Shown in pieces: positions 12,601 to 24,160 of a DNA stretch of 64,000 bases. Position 1 is the stretch's first letter. Each line of letters begins with the position of its first letter. Source of the stretch: Ampullaceana balthica (lineage: Eukaryota; Mollusca; Gastropoda; Lymnaeidae); the NCBI GenBank assembly GCA_944989445.1, contig CALYLW010000562.1:343472-407471 (forward strand), in the 5' to 3' direction. A program made the translations under genes and the position numbers. Under the pieces are notes generated by a model, which was given only the letters and a program-made list of their open reading frames with translations, did no database searches and was not told the origin of the DNA.

Positions 12601-15600
12601 TACCCCACTGTTATACATCTACAGTGGGTAGGGGGAAGAAACATTTGTCTTTTTAAAATGATTCAGAGCATGCCTTGGAAAATGGCGAGTGTAGCTCAAA
12701 CCCTATGGGGGGGGGGATCGTGTGCGTGGCGAAATTCAATAATTCTGACAAGTTGACGAGTGAAACATAATATGGTATTTAAATAAATTCCATCTTATTA
12801 TCACTGTTACTCCGTAAGCTTTATAATTTTATTATTTCTATTTTTTAATTTGTGAGTTGACGGCATCAGACACAAGAGAGGTCAACACAACATCCCAACA
12901 GGCGAGGCGTGGGTCTTTTAAACTAAGGAAAAATACCTCACTAATTTTAACGAACGGTTTAACCTGTCCTCTTATTTAAAACGGTTAATCACTAGTTCTC
13001 AACAAAAAAAAAGAATTAAAAATTGACTATAAACCATCACTGTTTACTTAGTTTTTTTGTTTTTTTTAAATTGCTGAATTGAGGGCATCGCGAAAAAGAG
13101 CTGAACACAAGCGGGGGAAGCGGGCTCTGATGCCACCATCAGATAACGCGAGGCGAAAAAACATTCTCTCTTTGGTTCTCAAAACATATAGTTGATATAG
13201 GGACCAGCGGTTAACCAGTCTTTTTTTGAAAGGCTAACCGGTCCTAAAAAAAAACGAGGCGTCTTTACAACCTTACTCCTAATTTTTTTAAACTTTCAAA
13301 TTGTCAAATAATAATAACTTAGGAATTAATCTTAATATCAGTATCAGAAAATTACTAATTGCACGAACTTTTATAGACTTTAGTAGTAGTTTATTACTTA
13401 TTAGTTATGAATCTATGAGTATGAATTTGAATGTTTGAAGTATGGTTTTGTGAAGTATTTTTTAAATGGGTCAATTTGGCTGTTTGTAGGTACATGTACT
13501 TCAATACTTGTTGGGGCATTGTTCTACGCACATAGAAAATTGACAGAAAATCTTCTCCGCAAAATGAAAGTTTTGCTTTACGTATTCCTCCAAATATCAC
13601 GTTTTATGTCACAGTTTTCTAAAAATAATTTAATTTTGTTATCAAATATGTCAGATATGTCTTCCGGTGACCCTCTCACTGTTTTGAGTGGATGTAATCA
13701 TTAGGATTTAAAAAAACTTTTATGGCTCAGTACACTGCAACTATCGTTAATACTTTGTTGCACAAAAAAAAAGAAAAAATAAGTATTGAAACCTAGAAAA
13801 AAAATTTTTTTCATCTAATTCTGATCATTAAAATCATCAACATTTTCAATTTACGCTTTGCTTGTGACTGGTAGACCTTTTCCAATGTCATCACCCCCTC
13901 ATCTTGTTTTTAAAAAAAAAGACGCAGATTATATTTTGTTCATTGAGCTGATGACTGATTGGGTTCCGAATATGATTTGCAATCATTTTTCAAACTCTAA
14001 ACATTTAAATAATTATAAATAAATTACTGATAATTTGCACAGCTACTCCTAGTATCATTAATAGTATTAATATTAATAATAGTGTTACTAAATTTAATTC
14101 TAAACCAAACTTAATACATAATTATAGTTTATAGTTATATCCTTTGCAGTGCAGCAGGCATACATACATTTCAACTTTAAATGACTGTAACTAAATAAAT
14201 ATAACTCATAACAATAAATAATTATAATTTAGTTATCATCATATAATTAAATTGGCCTATTAGTGTTACTGAAGTATATATTAAACTATATAAAGAAATT
14301 TAATAATATAAATAAAAATTAGTGTAATTAAAGTCAATAAAAAATAATTAGCGGCATGAAGGCTACCACAATTTTTATAGCTTCATGCATTCAGTTTAAT
14401 TTTTGTTTAAAGTTCTAATTACCTGTCATACACATAAGTATTGATTTAACATGTTACTTTAACATGTATTTAATTAAAATCCAATAAACACATTATATTT
14501 TTTTAACATTTGATTTGAGACAAATTATTTTTTCAACTTTTTGAATGATTTTTTACCACTTCGCCTTAAATTTCATAAAAAAATAAAATAATCATTAGTT
14601 GGTTATAAAGTTGTATATATGAATGTGGTTGTCTCCTAAAAATTTGGTGCAAATATCTTTACAAATGATAAAATTATGGGCAGAATGGTTGAGAAATTTA
14701 AAAAATGGATCACAAGTTTTTTTGTAAAATATATAGTTTATATAAGGGGCTTAAAAAATTCACACAAAAAATGATAACTTGACTTTTGTTCAAGATAGAA
14801 AGATGAAATTGGTGATTTTAGAAAGCTTAGAGCTAGCCCTTTAAAATAATATATGATTTAGATTGATATGACAATATTTAAATTTCTTGTCAAAGTACCT
14901 ACTGTTATTGTTAATCAGGGCCAGTCTTAGCGATTGCTGGGCCTGATGTGGCTTAGTATGCAAAACGGATTAAATGGGGCCAAGTTTGGGTAGGGATAAG
15001 GAATTAATAAGGATAATAATTGAAAATTAAGATAGGTGGGGCCTATGAAAGCACGAGGCCCACCGCGGCCGCATAGGTTGCAGTGGCCTAAGACCGGCCG
15101 TGGTGTTAATGTTCCCTTAAGCTGTGGGGTTTTGTACCCGTGAAACTATCTGCCAGACAATGCTCAGCAGTTTAGAGTTACCACGCAGCAAATTTTTGAG
15201 AATGATGAAATATGTGTGTTTGTGGAGTATAAAATTTGCAAAAGGAAAAATGGATACAGTACAATTTTGAGGGAGGAGTGAGTGGGGAGCGATGAGATGT
15301 TTTTAAGTTTGGTGGGGATGTGAGTTGGGGTTTGATAAAAAACATTGGCTCCTCTCACTATCTCAAAGGTGTTGGTATTTCAAAGCCAAGTTAGCTTCCT
15401 TTCATGTAAAACATAAGACACCGCCTCTTTCATTTCAAGCCCTTCTTATTTCTCAACAGCACGGCAGATGTTCTAAATATGTCATGCATTCTGAGAACCA
15501 AAAACTTTTAGCAAAAACAAAAATGTATAATAATACATTGTAATTTGTGGAGACTGTATTATTATTTTGTGTTAACCAATATTTCTTCTTAAGCCTTTTT

Positions 15601-18600
15601 GCATATTTCACTGTGTGTTGGAAGATTTCAATAATTTTATGTGCTTTTTAACTATGCTTACTTAAAATTTTTTATTTACCTTACAGCTACCCCTATCTCT
15701 CTTGCGTACAGCTGTGAATCATCCGATGGTAAGTTCCTGGTTCTTCTGGGCATGGTTATCATATTATTATTTAATAATAATAATAAATTGATAATTTATA
15801 TAGCGCTGTATCACAGCAAGGAACCGGGCTCACATTGCTTTACTTGGAGATCATAACATACATATAATAATTAAATAACCATTCATACCATAATAACAAC
15901 ATAAAGGACAGTACATCACATATAAGCTACGTTAATCATTAAAAGAAATGTTGTTTCATTAATTTTGTAAATACATTTTGAAAAGATGCGTCTTAAGTGC
16001 AGTCTTGAAGGTTTTAGTAGTTGGAATACTATGAAAGGACTTACTTAGTAAGATAATTGTCAGTTTACATTTCAAGCCTTAGTTAAGTATTGAGACCATA
16101 AACTTAACTGTCTTTTAAAAAGGATTATTCTTGGGGATTTATTGAGAAAATTAAAAAATATTCTTGGAAAAAAATGTTAGTTTAATAATTTCTTTTTTTT
16201 TAAATTTAACTTAGGAAATTTCCAATAAAACTGACATTTTTAAACTGATTTCTACTATTTAAAAAAAAGTTTTCCATTTGAATAAATTTAATTTATATTT
16301 CAAATTAGTTGGTTGAATTAAAGAATGGTGAGACCTACAATGGTCACTTGGTTAGCTGTGACAACTGGATGAATATCAATCTAAGGGAAGTTATCTGTAC
16401 ATCAAGGGTAAATACAGTATTTGATTTCTTATATTTCAAAAATTATTCAATCAAGGCTTCAGCAGATAATCTGGATATAATTTACCAAATCCACTTTTTA
16501 TCTGATAGAAATAAAAACATTTAAAGCTGAAATGCTATAAAGAAAGTCATATAATTCCATTTCAATAATAAAAAATTATAATCTTTTAAAACTGATAACC
16601 TTATATTTAATAACAGAGTTAAATAATTAACATATAAAGTATTCAAGCTACATTTTGCATATCTATTAACAGTTAATAAAAATTTGTACATCTTATTTTA
16701 ACTGGCATTTTAAAATATTGTATATCCTATCTTATATACCAGGATGGTGACAGGTTTTGGAGAATGCCAGAATGTTATATCCGAGGAAGTACTATTAAGT
16801 ATTTACGTATTCCAGATGAAGTAATTGATATGGTTAAAGAAGAGGTAGTTCAAAAGTCAAAAGGTAGAGGTGACTTTAAAGGAGGTCGTGGTGCTGGTCA
16901 AAGAGGTCGTGGTAGAGGTAAGTTTCTCTGGTTACTTTTGTATTACTATTCATGTCTTGTGGGGAAATGATGAAATGAAATAAAAATATGAATTTTAAGA
17001 TTTTATTTATTTACGTTACAGTCGAAACCGGTTAAGTCGACGGCGTTGGGATATGAAAAATGGCGTCGAGATAACCGATGATCAAGTTAAAACGAAAACC
17101 AATATGGCGGCAAAATATTAACATGTGCTTGAAATTTCTTTATGTACATGATTAATTAGTTAGCGTTAATTAGTGATGGGACGATTAATCGGAATCGTAT
17201 CGGAACCCTAATATTTCTTCACTCTTTCCTAAGGTTGTAATGACCGTTCGTTTTTAAGGACCGTTTAAAATTTAAATATAACCATGGTTACCACTCGGGA
17301 AAAAGTCGGGAATTCTTTAAAAAAATTTCTTGGCCTTGAAAGTCGGGAAAAGTTATGACTAATCGGGAATTTATATATATATATATATTTATGCCGAAGT
17401 AAAGGACTTTGATTACGTCTCTGTCATGTTTCGATTCCATTTAATTAAAAATAAGTTACCAGTTTATAATTGCATTCGCTAAAAGGTCAAAGTTTATGCC
17501 TCGCCTAGTCCCATGGCGCGTGTCACCGCGGCGTGTCACAGCCGCTAGCGTTTGCAATGCCGTCGACTCAGCGAATAAAATAAAAATAAACATCAATATG
17601 GTAATTTTAAGTTTAATGCTTTTGACGTGCAGGATATCTGTTACTATCAGAACGCTCTCGAATTTCCTCAGTCTTGTAATAATATAAATAAAACTATTGC
17701 GGCCTTGACCGTTGATCACAGCATGCTGTGGGCTGTGTGTTAGACCTCGGCCGGCAACTAAGTCTAAGCGAATTTTTTAAAAAATCATTCCTTATCAGAA
17801 TTCGACCTACAAAAGTGATGACGTGTATATTAATAATATTATGTACATGTACTGGAATATTAAGAAAAATTATTTGATTTTATCGTCACGCGCATGTTAG
17901 TCATAGTCACGTATCTTACTGGTAACAAAGCAACAACAAACTTTGAAAAGAATAATAATTTTTTATTTAATTATATAAAAACCACCGTCGATTCTCGATA
18001 CAAACCTTTATTTTCATTTCTAAAGATATTCGTTTATCTTAAAATGATTAATGCATCATAAAATGAATTAAGTTTAATAATAATTTAACATGCACTGCGA
18101 AATATGACGATTAACAAGCTTAAACGCGATTTTCCAGTACCTCTGGTGAATACATCTAATTCACACATGGATCGAAAGTGAAAGAAGATAATAACATCCT
18201 GTAATTTTTATTGAAATCTCGTAGAATCACACAATAGCCGGAAGTCTCGAAGAAAGCGAGATGTCAACACTATTTTTGAACTAAAAATGCATTGCTAGGC
18301 GAACCGACGAGGATGGAGCTAAACCAACGTTAAGTTGCAAATTTGGCCCTCTTTTGTGCTCGAGGTATTAGGTTTCGGCGACTTAGAAAAATCGAATTAG
18401 CCGATGAAAAAATGCTAAGACAAAGAGAGAATTTGGCGGTTCCAATAAAAAACGTCGAGTTAGTGGGGTGGTCGAGCTAACCGAGCTCGAGGTAAGTGTC
18501 GACTGTAAATGAACACCTAAATGGGATGATAATTAGATTCTTTTCAGTAGTAAGAGATACAAAGTTATCCAACATAGTTTAGAAATATACACATAAATAT

Positions 18601-18751
18601 TGTTTTGGATGTACAATCTTAAATAAATTGCTTTCTTTGCATTTGTGTGCTCACAGGAGTTTTTCAGCCAGGCGGTCGCGGGGGTAGAGGAGGAGGCAGA
18701 GGAGGGGGTGCTGGTGGCGGCAACAAGCCAGGAAAAGGAAGGGGTAACTAA
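9604..18751 (+). CDS. LSM4: U6 snRNA-associated Sm-like protein LSm4, complete, 5 coding exons, 137 aa
   Basis: Exons: 9604-9606 (ATG only), 15687-15728, 16309-16407, 16743-16917 and 18657-18751. Introns are GT-AG and phases agree over 414 nt, ending in TAA. The protein starts [15 protein letters not shown], continues [19 protein letters not shown] (Sm1) and [20 protein letters not shown] (Sm2), and ends in an RGG-rich tail ([25 protein letters not shown]). It is nearly residue-for-residue LSm4 over the Sm fold. LSm4 is part of the LSm1-7 ring (mRNA decapping, P bodies) and the LSm2-8 ring (U6 snRNA 3' end, splicing). The Gly/Arg tail is the usual site of arginine methylation and P-body association in this family. 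The first exon was chosen because ATG followed by gtaag joins in phase to exon 2 and restores MLPLSLL. Intron 1 (6,080 bp) and intron 4 (1,739 bp) are both invaded by pogo-like elements. Confidence 0.97.
9727..9990 (+). mobile_element. Truncated GGGGCC-type MITE (left end only)
   Basis: Starts GGGGCCGTCCATAAATGACG, preceded by TTA, with the usual C/G-run subterminal region and the internal stretch found in the copies at 30697 and 37374. It stops near 9990 without the matching right end. Located in LSM4 intron 1. Confidence 0.75.
9991..10542. other. LSM4 intron 1 segment with repeat fragments
   Basis: Contains CAGTGCTTCTCAAAC (about 9994), a left end typical of hAT MITEs with no right end, and near 10166 a TTGTTAACGGTTAGCCGGTC stretch whose partner lies in inverted form near 13210-13260. 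This may be a larger disrupted TIR element. No coding sequence. Confidence 0.4.
10543..12429. mobile_element. pogo/Tigger-like TIR element, enlarged by an internal tandem duplication
   Basis: Begins CAGTCGAACCCACTTAACTC and ends in the inverted equivalent (TTAACCGGTTTCGACTG), flanked by TA on both sides. It shares both ends and much interior with the elements at 17019-18505 and 56017-57464. It is about 400 bp longer, mainly because of the ~347-bp repeat at 10781-11480. TIRs starting CAGT with TA duplication fit the Tc1/mariner-pogo group. No transposase ORF remains. Lies in LSM4 intron 1. Confidence 0.78.
10781..11480 (+). repeat. Two tandem copies of a ~347-bp unit
   Basis: The stretch with GGTGACGTCACAGCC at 10818 recurs at 11165, and the whole block is repeated with few differences. 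Inside is a GC-rich stretch around CGGCATCGGCCGATTTTTG. Small ORFs on both strands just reflect the duplication. Part of the downstream sequence (from ATGTACCGTGTGCAGACTTG) recurs at 58378-58640. Confidence 0.85.
12430..14915. other. LSM4 intron 1, AT-rich, no gene
   Basis: Contains a GGGGGGGGG tract at 12705, homopolymer A/T runs, and near 13210-13260 the inverted partner of the 10166 sequence. The small ORFs (for example 13435-13704) show no domain or codon signal that I trust. Confidence 0.5.
14916..15102. mobile_element. hAT-type MITE, GGCCGGTCTTAG family
   Basis: Left end CAGGGCCAGTCTTAG, right end CTAAGACCGGCCGTG, with near-identical 8-bp flanks TTGTTAAT and GTGTTAAT. Same family, opposite orientation, as 54585-54737. 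The 8-bp duplication fits hAT transposition. In LSM4 intron 1. Confidence 0.82.
15107..15215 (+). mobile_element. Partial hAT MITE, AATGTTCCCTT family
   Basis: Starts AATGTTCCCTTAAGCTG and includes CAGTTTAGAGTTACCACGCA, as in the full copies at 38279-38447 and 41959-42133. Right end is missing. Confidence 0.65.
15765..15855 (+). repeat. Fragment of a dispersed repeat (ATTTATATAGCGCTG type)
   Basis: AATAATAATAATAAATTG followed by ATTTATATAGCGCTG and GGCTCACATTGCTTTAC resembles a repeat common in invertebrate genomes, by memory only. In LSM4 intron 2. Confidence 0.4.
17019..18505. mobile_element. pogo/Tigger-like TIR element in LSM4 intron 4
   Basis: Left end CAGTCGAAACCGGTTAAGTC, right end GGTAAGTGTCGACTG, flanked by TA (17017-17018 and 18506-18507). 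1,487 bp. It has the same ends as 56017-57464, inverted. No transposase ORF, so non-autonomous. It makes up about 85% of intron 4. Confidence 0.82.
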
Positions 18752-19117
18752 ATGGGAATTTAAGATTTTTCCTTATTGGATACAGAATATTGATATAGTT
18801 TTAATGAATATGTTGGAATGAGTGAATGAGAGATGTATTAGTGTAAATGACTTTGCTAGTAAAATACTTGGATATATTTCATGTACCTATCATTCATGAA
18901 GCATGTAATTTCAAACTTTTTTTGTGCGCAATGCCCATCATTTAGTTATCTAATTTATTGTGTTTTTTAATCAATGATATGTTGTGTTTCCATTATTTTT
19001 TTTGTTGCTACAAATAATCTATGTATTACAAATAATCTATGTATAAATTTATAATGAGGTTAATTCTTTTTTAAAATGTTGAATTATTAGTATACTATGT
19101 AAAGTATATCTGTAGAA

Positions 19118-19123
19118 AATAAA
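19118..19123 (+). terminator. Candidate LSM4 polyadenylation signal AATAAA
   Basis: First canonical AATAAA found downstream, 367 bp after the LSM4 stop, in AT-rich 3' sequence. Confidence 0.5.
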
Positions 19124-20310
19124 ATACTTAATTATAGTTCTTCTTGAAGCCTTAGCTACTCAGCATTTAAAAACGATAAGACTAAACCTTAATACGCAAA
19201 ATGATATCATAATTCCTCAGTGACACAAACTACAGCAACAAAACACCCAGCTCTAGCCATTAAGCAGCAATAATGAAATAATATAGGTTATGTCTTGAAA
19301 AATGAAACTTGTACAGAATGTAATTTTGTTGTAACATTTAAAAAAAAATTCATTTGTTCAAAATGAAAAATCCTAAATAGTCTACAAGGAGGCTCCCAAA
19401 TAATTCACCCTGTTTGCACAGTTATAGATCTAGAAGTTTTATAATGAGGAAACAGACAATGATTCAAAACTATTTCTGTAAAATGTAATATTCTTTCTTA
19501 CATGCATGTTAGGATTGATGGATATTTGATAAAATTTGCTTAAGTTTTTCTTTGCCATGATGATAAAGTTAAACCCAAATGATGTTTTCTACTGGTTTCA
19601 TTGTACGTTTGTTAAATAAAAAAATGTATTGATCTGAAATAATTAGTCAGGATTTATCTTTCCAAAATTTTTTTTACTGTGTGAATGGTTAAAAAAGTAA
19701 ACGTTACTTCAAGATGTGCTGCACTCTTTAAAGTTATCACCTTTGAAGAAATTGTCATTAAAATTTGTATTGTCTGAGGATTTTTTTAAATGGAAAATAA
19801 TTATATATCTTTACTTCTGAACTTTCTTTTTCTTACCATAATTTGACTTCATTAATTTAGTAATACTGTAACAGTTCCTTGAATTCACTCTATCAAATAG
19901 TGCCTTTGTTGCAGTTTTTACTAAGCTATTTTTATATTTATTCAAAATAATAAGTCTTCTTTAATATTGTGAACAGGTGAGTTCAATGGCATCGTGGCTG
20001 ATCTGGTAGTTATAGCCTCTGTTTAACTTTTGAATAAGAACAACATAATATATACATTTTATAGAAAGGGAGATATGTAATTATTCTATTTGATGGCTGC
20101 CACCCTAATCTGAGGCTTTTTTTTCTTTTCATTTAGGCCTATATTACAATGATTTACAACCAATTTTTCTTTTCAACACTGTCCTAATAAATTGTTAAAA
20201 GAACAATTAACTATATTGTCCCTAAGTATTTCACAACAATGAATAGTAATTTATGATTTTTATTTTTGTTCCACTTGCCCCACATTCCACATATCCTCAA
20301 TCATTTATAA
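19124..20310. other. Intergenic AT-rich sequence
   Basis: No gene, RNA or repeat structure recognised. Confidence 0.55.
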
Positions 20311-20497
20311 CGGGTTGGCAACCTGCGGCTCACGAGCCACATGTGGCTCTTTCGATGTGGCTCTCCAGTTCCATGCCCAAATATTAACAATTATATTATT
20401 TTATTTTCAAAACTCATGTTAGTAGCTCTATAAAAACTGGGAAATTTTGTAAATTGTAACTTCTGGCTCTTCTGTCTCAAAAGGTTGTCGACCCCTG
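20311..20497. mobile_element. hAT-type MITE
   Basis: Worn left end CGGGTTGGCAACCTGCGGCT, right end GGTTGTCGACCCCTG. Flanks ATTTATAA and ATCTATAA match at 7 of 8 positions, a decayed 8-bp target duplication. Confidence 0.75.
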
Positions 20498-20910
20498 ATC
20501 TATAAAGATAAGTCTAAAGAGAATGACCTGCAGTTAGTGTCGGACATGCACCAGTCCCACAGACCAAATGTTACTTGTCATTCCCCCCCTTTCCTGATCC
20601 TCTGAACTGAAAAAAAACTTATTCTGCTGTATTTTTTAAACATAAAATCAATATAAATAATATAAAAGCCCAAGTCATTAACTGCCTCACTGTGGAACAC
20701 CGAGGAACGATGTACAACAGTATATAGCAGTTAAAAAATCGTGTGGTGATTAGCACTGGAAAAAATATTTTATGATGTCATTGTTTGAGCTTAGATTTAA
20801 TATAAGCTGTGCATCAAAAGGTGTGCAAAATAATTATAAATTAAACTTTGAATTAAAGACGAGCTGTAAATAAAATATATGACGTCATTGTTTTAGCTTT
20901 TTATTTTAAT

Positions 20911-21972
20911 CTTATCTTATCTGTTTACAGACGCTCCTTCTATACAGAAGATTATTGCGTCCTACGCTTATCTATGGTTTGTGTTTAGTCCTGCATTTTT
21001 ATTAGAGATTTAAATGTTGATAAAGTGTTGGTTTTCCTGGATTCTTCAGGCAACCCATTCCACGCCCGAATTCCGGACGGGAAGAAGGAAAACTTGTATG
21101 TGTTTGTTCTTGCATACGGAATAAGAAAGGTGTTTTTATCCTTATGTCTATCTGAGGGTTGTATTAAGTTATCTTTGTGTTGTATTTCTAAATTAGAATT
21201 AATTGCTTTATGTATGATTACTACTTTGCTCTTGGTTCTTCTATCCTCTAGTGTTTCAAGGTTTAACGATTTAACTAATGGTGTTATTCTTGTCAGTTTT
21301 GAATATTCTCCAGTAATGAATCTGGCAGCTCTTTTTTGAATTTTTTCTAGTTTATCAATGTTTTCTTTGGTGGATGGGTCCCATACAGAAGATGCATATT
21401 CTAGTACAGGTCTCACCAAAGTGAGGTAGCATTTTAGTTTTATATCTCTATTACATTTGTTAAAGTTCCTTTTTATAAAGCCTAAGGTTTTGTTTGATTT
21501 TTTAATAACTTCATTGACATGGGGATTCCATGATAGTTTCTCATTTATTAAGACTCCTAAGTATTTTGCATCTTTAGTTTGGGTCAGTTCTTTTCCATGA
21601 ATGTAATATTTTGAATTTATTTGTTTCTTTTTCTTTGTTACTCTTAACAGTTGACACTTTTCTGGGTGGAAAGACATACTCCAGTTAGTTTCCCATTTTA
21701 TCAATTCATCTAAGTCTTTTTGTAAAATTTTGCTATCTTGTTCTGATTTAATTGTTCTATAGATTATACAATTATCAGCAAATAACCTAACTTTTGTTCC
21801 TGTTGAGATGTTGTTGGGTAAATCATTTATATAAATTAAAAAGAGTAAGGGACCTAGCACAGTTCCTTGTGGAACTCCTGAGTTAACCTTTATTGGTGCA
21901 GATTTAGATCCATTAATTATTACAGTTTGCTCCCTGCCCAAAAGGAAGTCTTGGATCCAGTGATGTAAGGAA
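20911..21972 (-). mobile_element. 5'-truncated non-LTR retrotransposon (CR1/jockey-like RT), copy A
   Basis: A 318-residue open frame (21941 to 20985) covers the C-terminal half of a reverse transcriptase: WIQDFLLGREQTV, then GVPQGTVLGPLLFLIYINDL, the active-site region RLFADNCIIYR, and the usual thumb sequence SSVWDPSTKENIDKLEKIQK. The end has the CR1/jockey-type tail FFPSGIRAWNGLPEE. The catalytic box is FADN instead of FADD, so even a full-length version with this change should be inactive. Homology reaches about 21972. The 3'UTR ends at 20911 in a GATAAGATAAG-like tail. Related copies: 39990-44485, 62742-63515 and a scrap at 59715-59860. Confidence 0.93.
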
Positions 21973-22017
21973 CCTGAGATGTTGGAAAAGGGAACGATGC
22001 AAAAAGAGGATTTGAGG

Positions 22018-22275
22018 ATTGTTAATTATAAAATACTTAGTGTACATTTCAGGAAGTTTAATATTTCTTATTTATCAAACAAGGATAAGTTACTTGGGCT
22101 TTTGACCCCAAAAAAGTGATCGCTGTAGGCGCCATACAAACCCTATTATAAAATACTTTGTGCACATTTCAGAAAGTAATACTTCGTATTTATCAAACAG
22201 GGACACGTTAATTAGGCTTTTTAAAAAAGTAGGCGCCCTAAAAGAGGGGGTGCCGTAGGCGCCACGGCGCCCCAT
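22018..22275 (+). repeat. Two diverged tandem copies of a ~120-bp unit
   Basis: TATAAAATACTTAGTGTACA (22025) recurs as TATAAAATACTTTGTGCACA (22145), followed in both by a TTTATCAAACA stretch and a GTAGGCGCC block. Not coding. Confidence 0.6.
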
Positions 22276-22574
22276 TACAATCTAGTATTTAATATTTGTA
22301 AATCTAAATGTTCTAGACATCCTGACCAAATCAAAGTTACTACTTTGAGTGATATACTTTTTATAAAATTATTTTCTTTTAAACTAGATCGTTTGGTTAT
22401 CTTACAAAGTTGGGCTTTACCTAATTTAAAATTAAAATAAAAGACAGGACAATGAGATGAAGGTCTTCTTCAGCAGACAGAACTGCTCAACTAAAAAAAA
22501 ACATCGGAAATCTCAAAATAACTAATTATATTTTATGTAACCGACTTCAGTGAGAAATGTCAAATTTTCATTTT

Positions 22575-22962
22575 GGGGCCGTCCATAAATGACGTCACGC
22601 ACCTAAAAAAAGGGGGGGGGGTTCCACACATTTGTGACGAGAGGGAGGGTGTGTTTGAGAAATGTGACGTCACATCAAAACTCTCAACTTTAAATAAAAA
22701 ATTCCACTTAAATATTTGATTTCTTACAATTTATTTTATGACGTTTTTTTCATCGCTTCACCCGAGTGCAACCTTACATTAAATAGTACATACTTAAATG
22801 GAAAAAAACGTTATTTGAAACCTGCTCGTTTTCAAATAGAAAATGCAGCTCTTATTGGGGGGGGGCAAAGCTTTGTGACGTCAGATTGGAGGGGAGTCTA
22901 AGTTTTTGTGAAGAGGGAGGGGGGGACTGAAAAATCGCGTGACGTCATTTATGGACGGCCCC
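22575..22962. mobile_element. Complete GGGGCC-type MITE (388 bp), TTT target duplication
   Basis: Ends GGGGCCGTCCATAAATGACG and CGTCATTTATGGACGGCCCC are perfect inverted repeats. TTT lies on both sides. Inside each end are paired G-runs around GTGACG. Same family as 30697, 37374 and the truncated 9727. Confidence 0.9.
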
Positions 22963-22965
22963 TTT

Positions 22966-24160
22966 TCTGTATGAGTTTATACAAATTGTTAACTATCACA
23001 AGCTCTGCTATCGTTTATTTTTCAGTTAACTGATTTTTTACTGTTCTTTCTTTCTTAGTGTTCCCTAACGAGGCAAATTTCAAAACAGGTTCAATTTGAA
23101 ATTTTTAATTGTGAACTTATAAAGGCACGCTACTAGAACAATGTCTGACACTGACAACTATTTATGTCCACATTGCTGCTATCATGTGCAGTTATGTAAC
23201 ACGGCTCTTATAATTTTGCCGGTGAAATATGAATTATCACAATTGCGTTGCATTTCTGTTGTATGCGCTCATCGATTGTGATATTGACAAGTAGAATGAA
23301 ATTAAGGACAGGCCTACCGCTGCGTCCTAATCCTTGCGTTTTGCAATAAATATTGAGTTCCTGGGGCTAATAACTGACTGGCTGCAATTTTTTTTTACAA
23401 TTTTTAATAAACACTTCTTTGCTTATAGCGACTTGTTAAAATTTTATTTTAGGACAAAATGTACTAAAAATCGTGCGTGAATTTAGAAAATGTCAGGACT
23501 GGGACTAATGATATTCAGATACCAGTAGAATTGGACAACATGTAAACACTTACCGTAGATTGGACAACATGTAAACACTTACCAGTAGAATTCTTGTTCA
23601 AAATTGATTTGATGTTTGGACACATAGATTACAAATATTTCATTAAGGTATCGATCAGTTGCCTTTATTTAACTTCTTTCCGCTCTGTGTGTTAAATAGA
23701 CGTCCGTAATATAAGCGTGACAGTGTTATTGACCCATTTATTTTATAAGGCTATTTAGACTCAAATTTTGGCAGAACGCAACAATGGCGACAGCCTCCTC
23801 CCCCCCCCCTTAAAGTCTCACCCAACTGAATGACATAAATCGTTAATTTCCTTTTATTTGAACATATATTTAGTATTATCATCTATGTTAAAAATAGATT
23901 TATTGTTCCCATATCTATGATATCCAAAGCTACTGCCTACTTTATGTGTGCAGTATCGTCTATTGACTATTGTCCTAATGTAACTAGAACCAGCGATACG
24001 GTAAAAGATCCTAACACGCCACAGTTTACAATTAACTACAGCTCACCTATTTATAGCTGTGATAAAACAATGTTTGACATTGTTCGTAAATCTCATGCTT
24101 TACTGCCCATTCAATCACCCACAGTTCAGCACCCTGCGTCAGCGTGTCTTGGATAGGACC
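22966..24160. other. Intergenic, no gene; short duplication at 23527-23590
   Basis: A ~33-bp unit containing TTGGACAACATGTAAACACT is tandemly repeated twice. The ORFs at 23917-24250 have no recognisable features. Confidence 0.5.
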
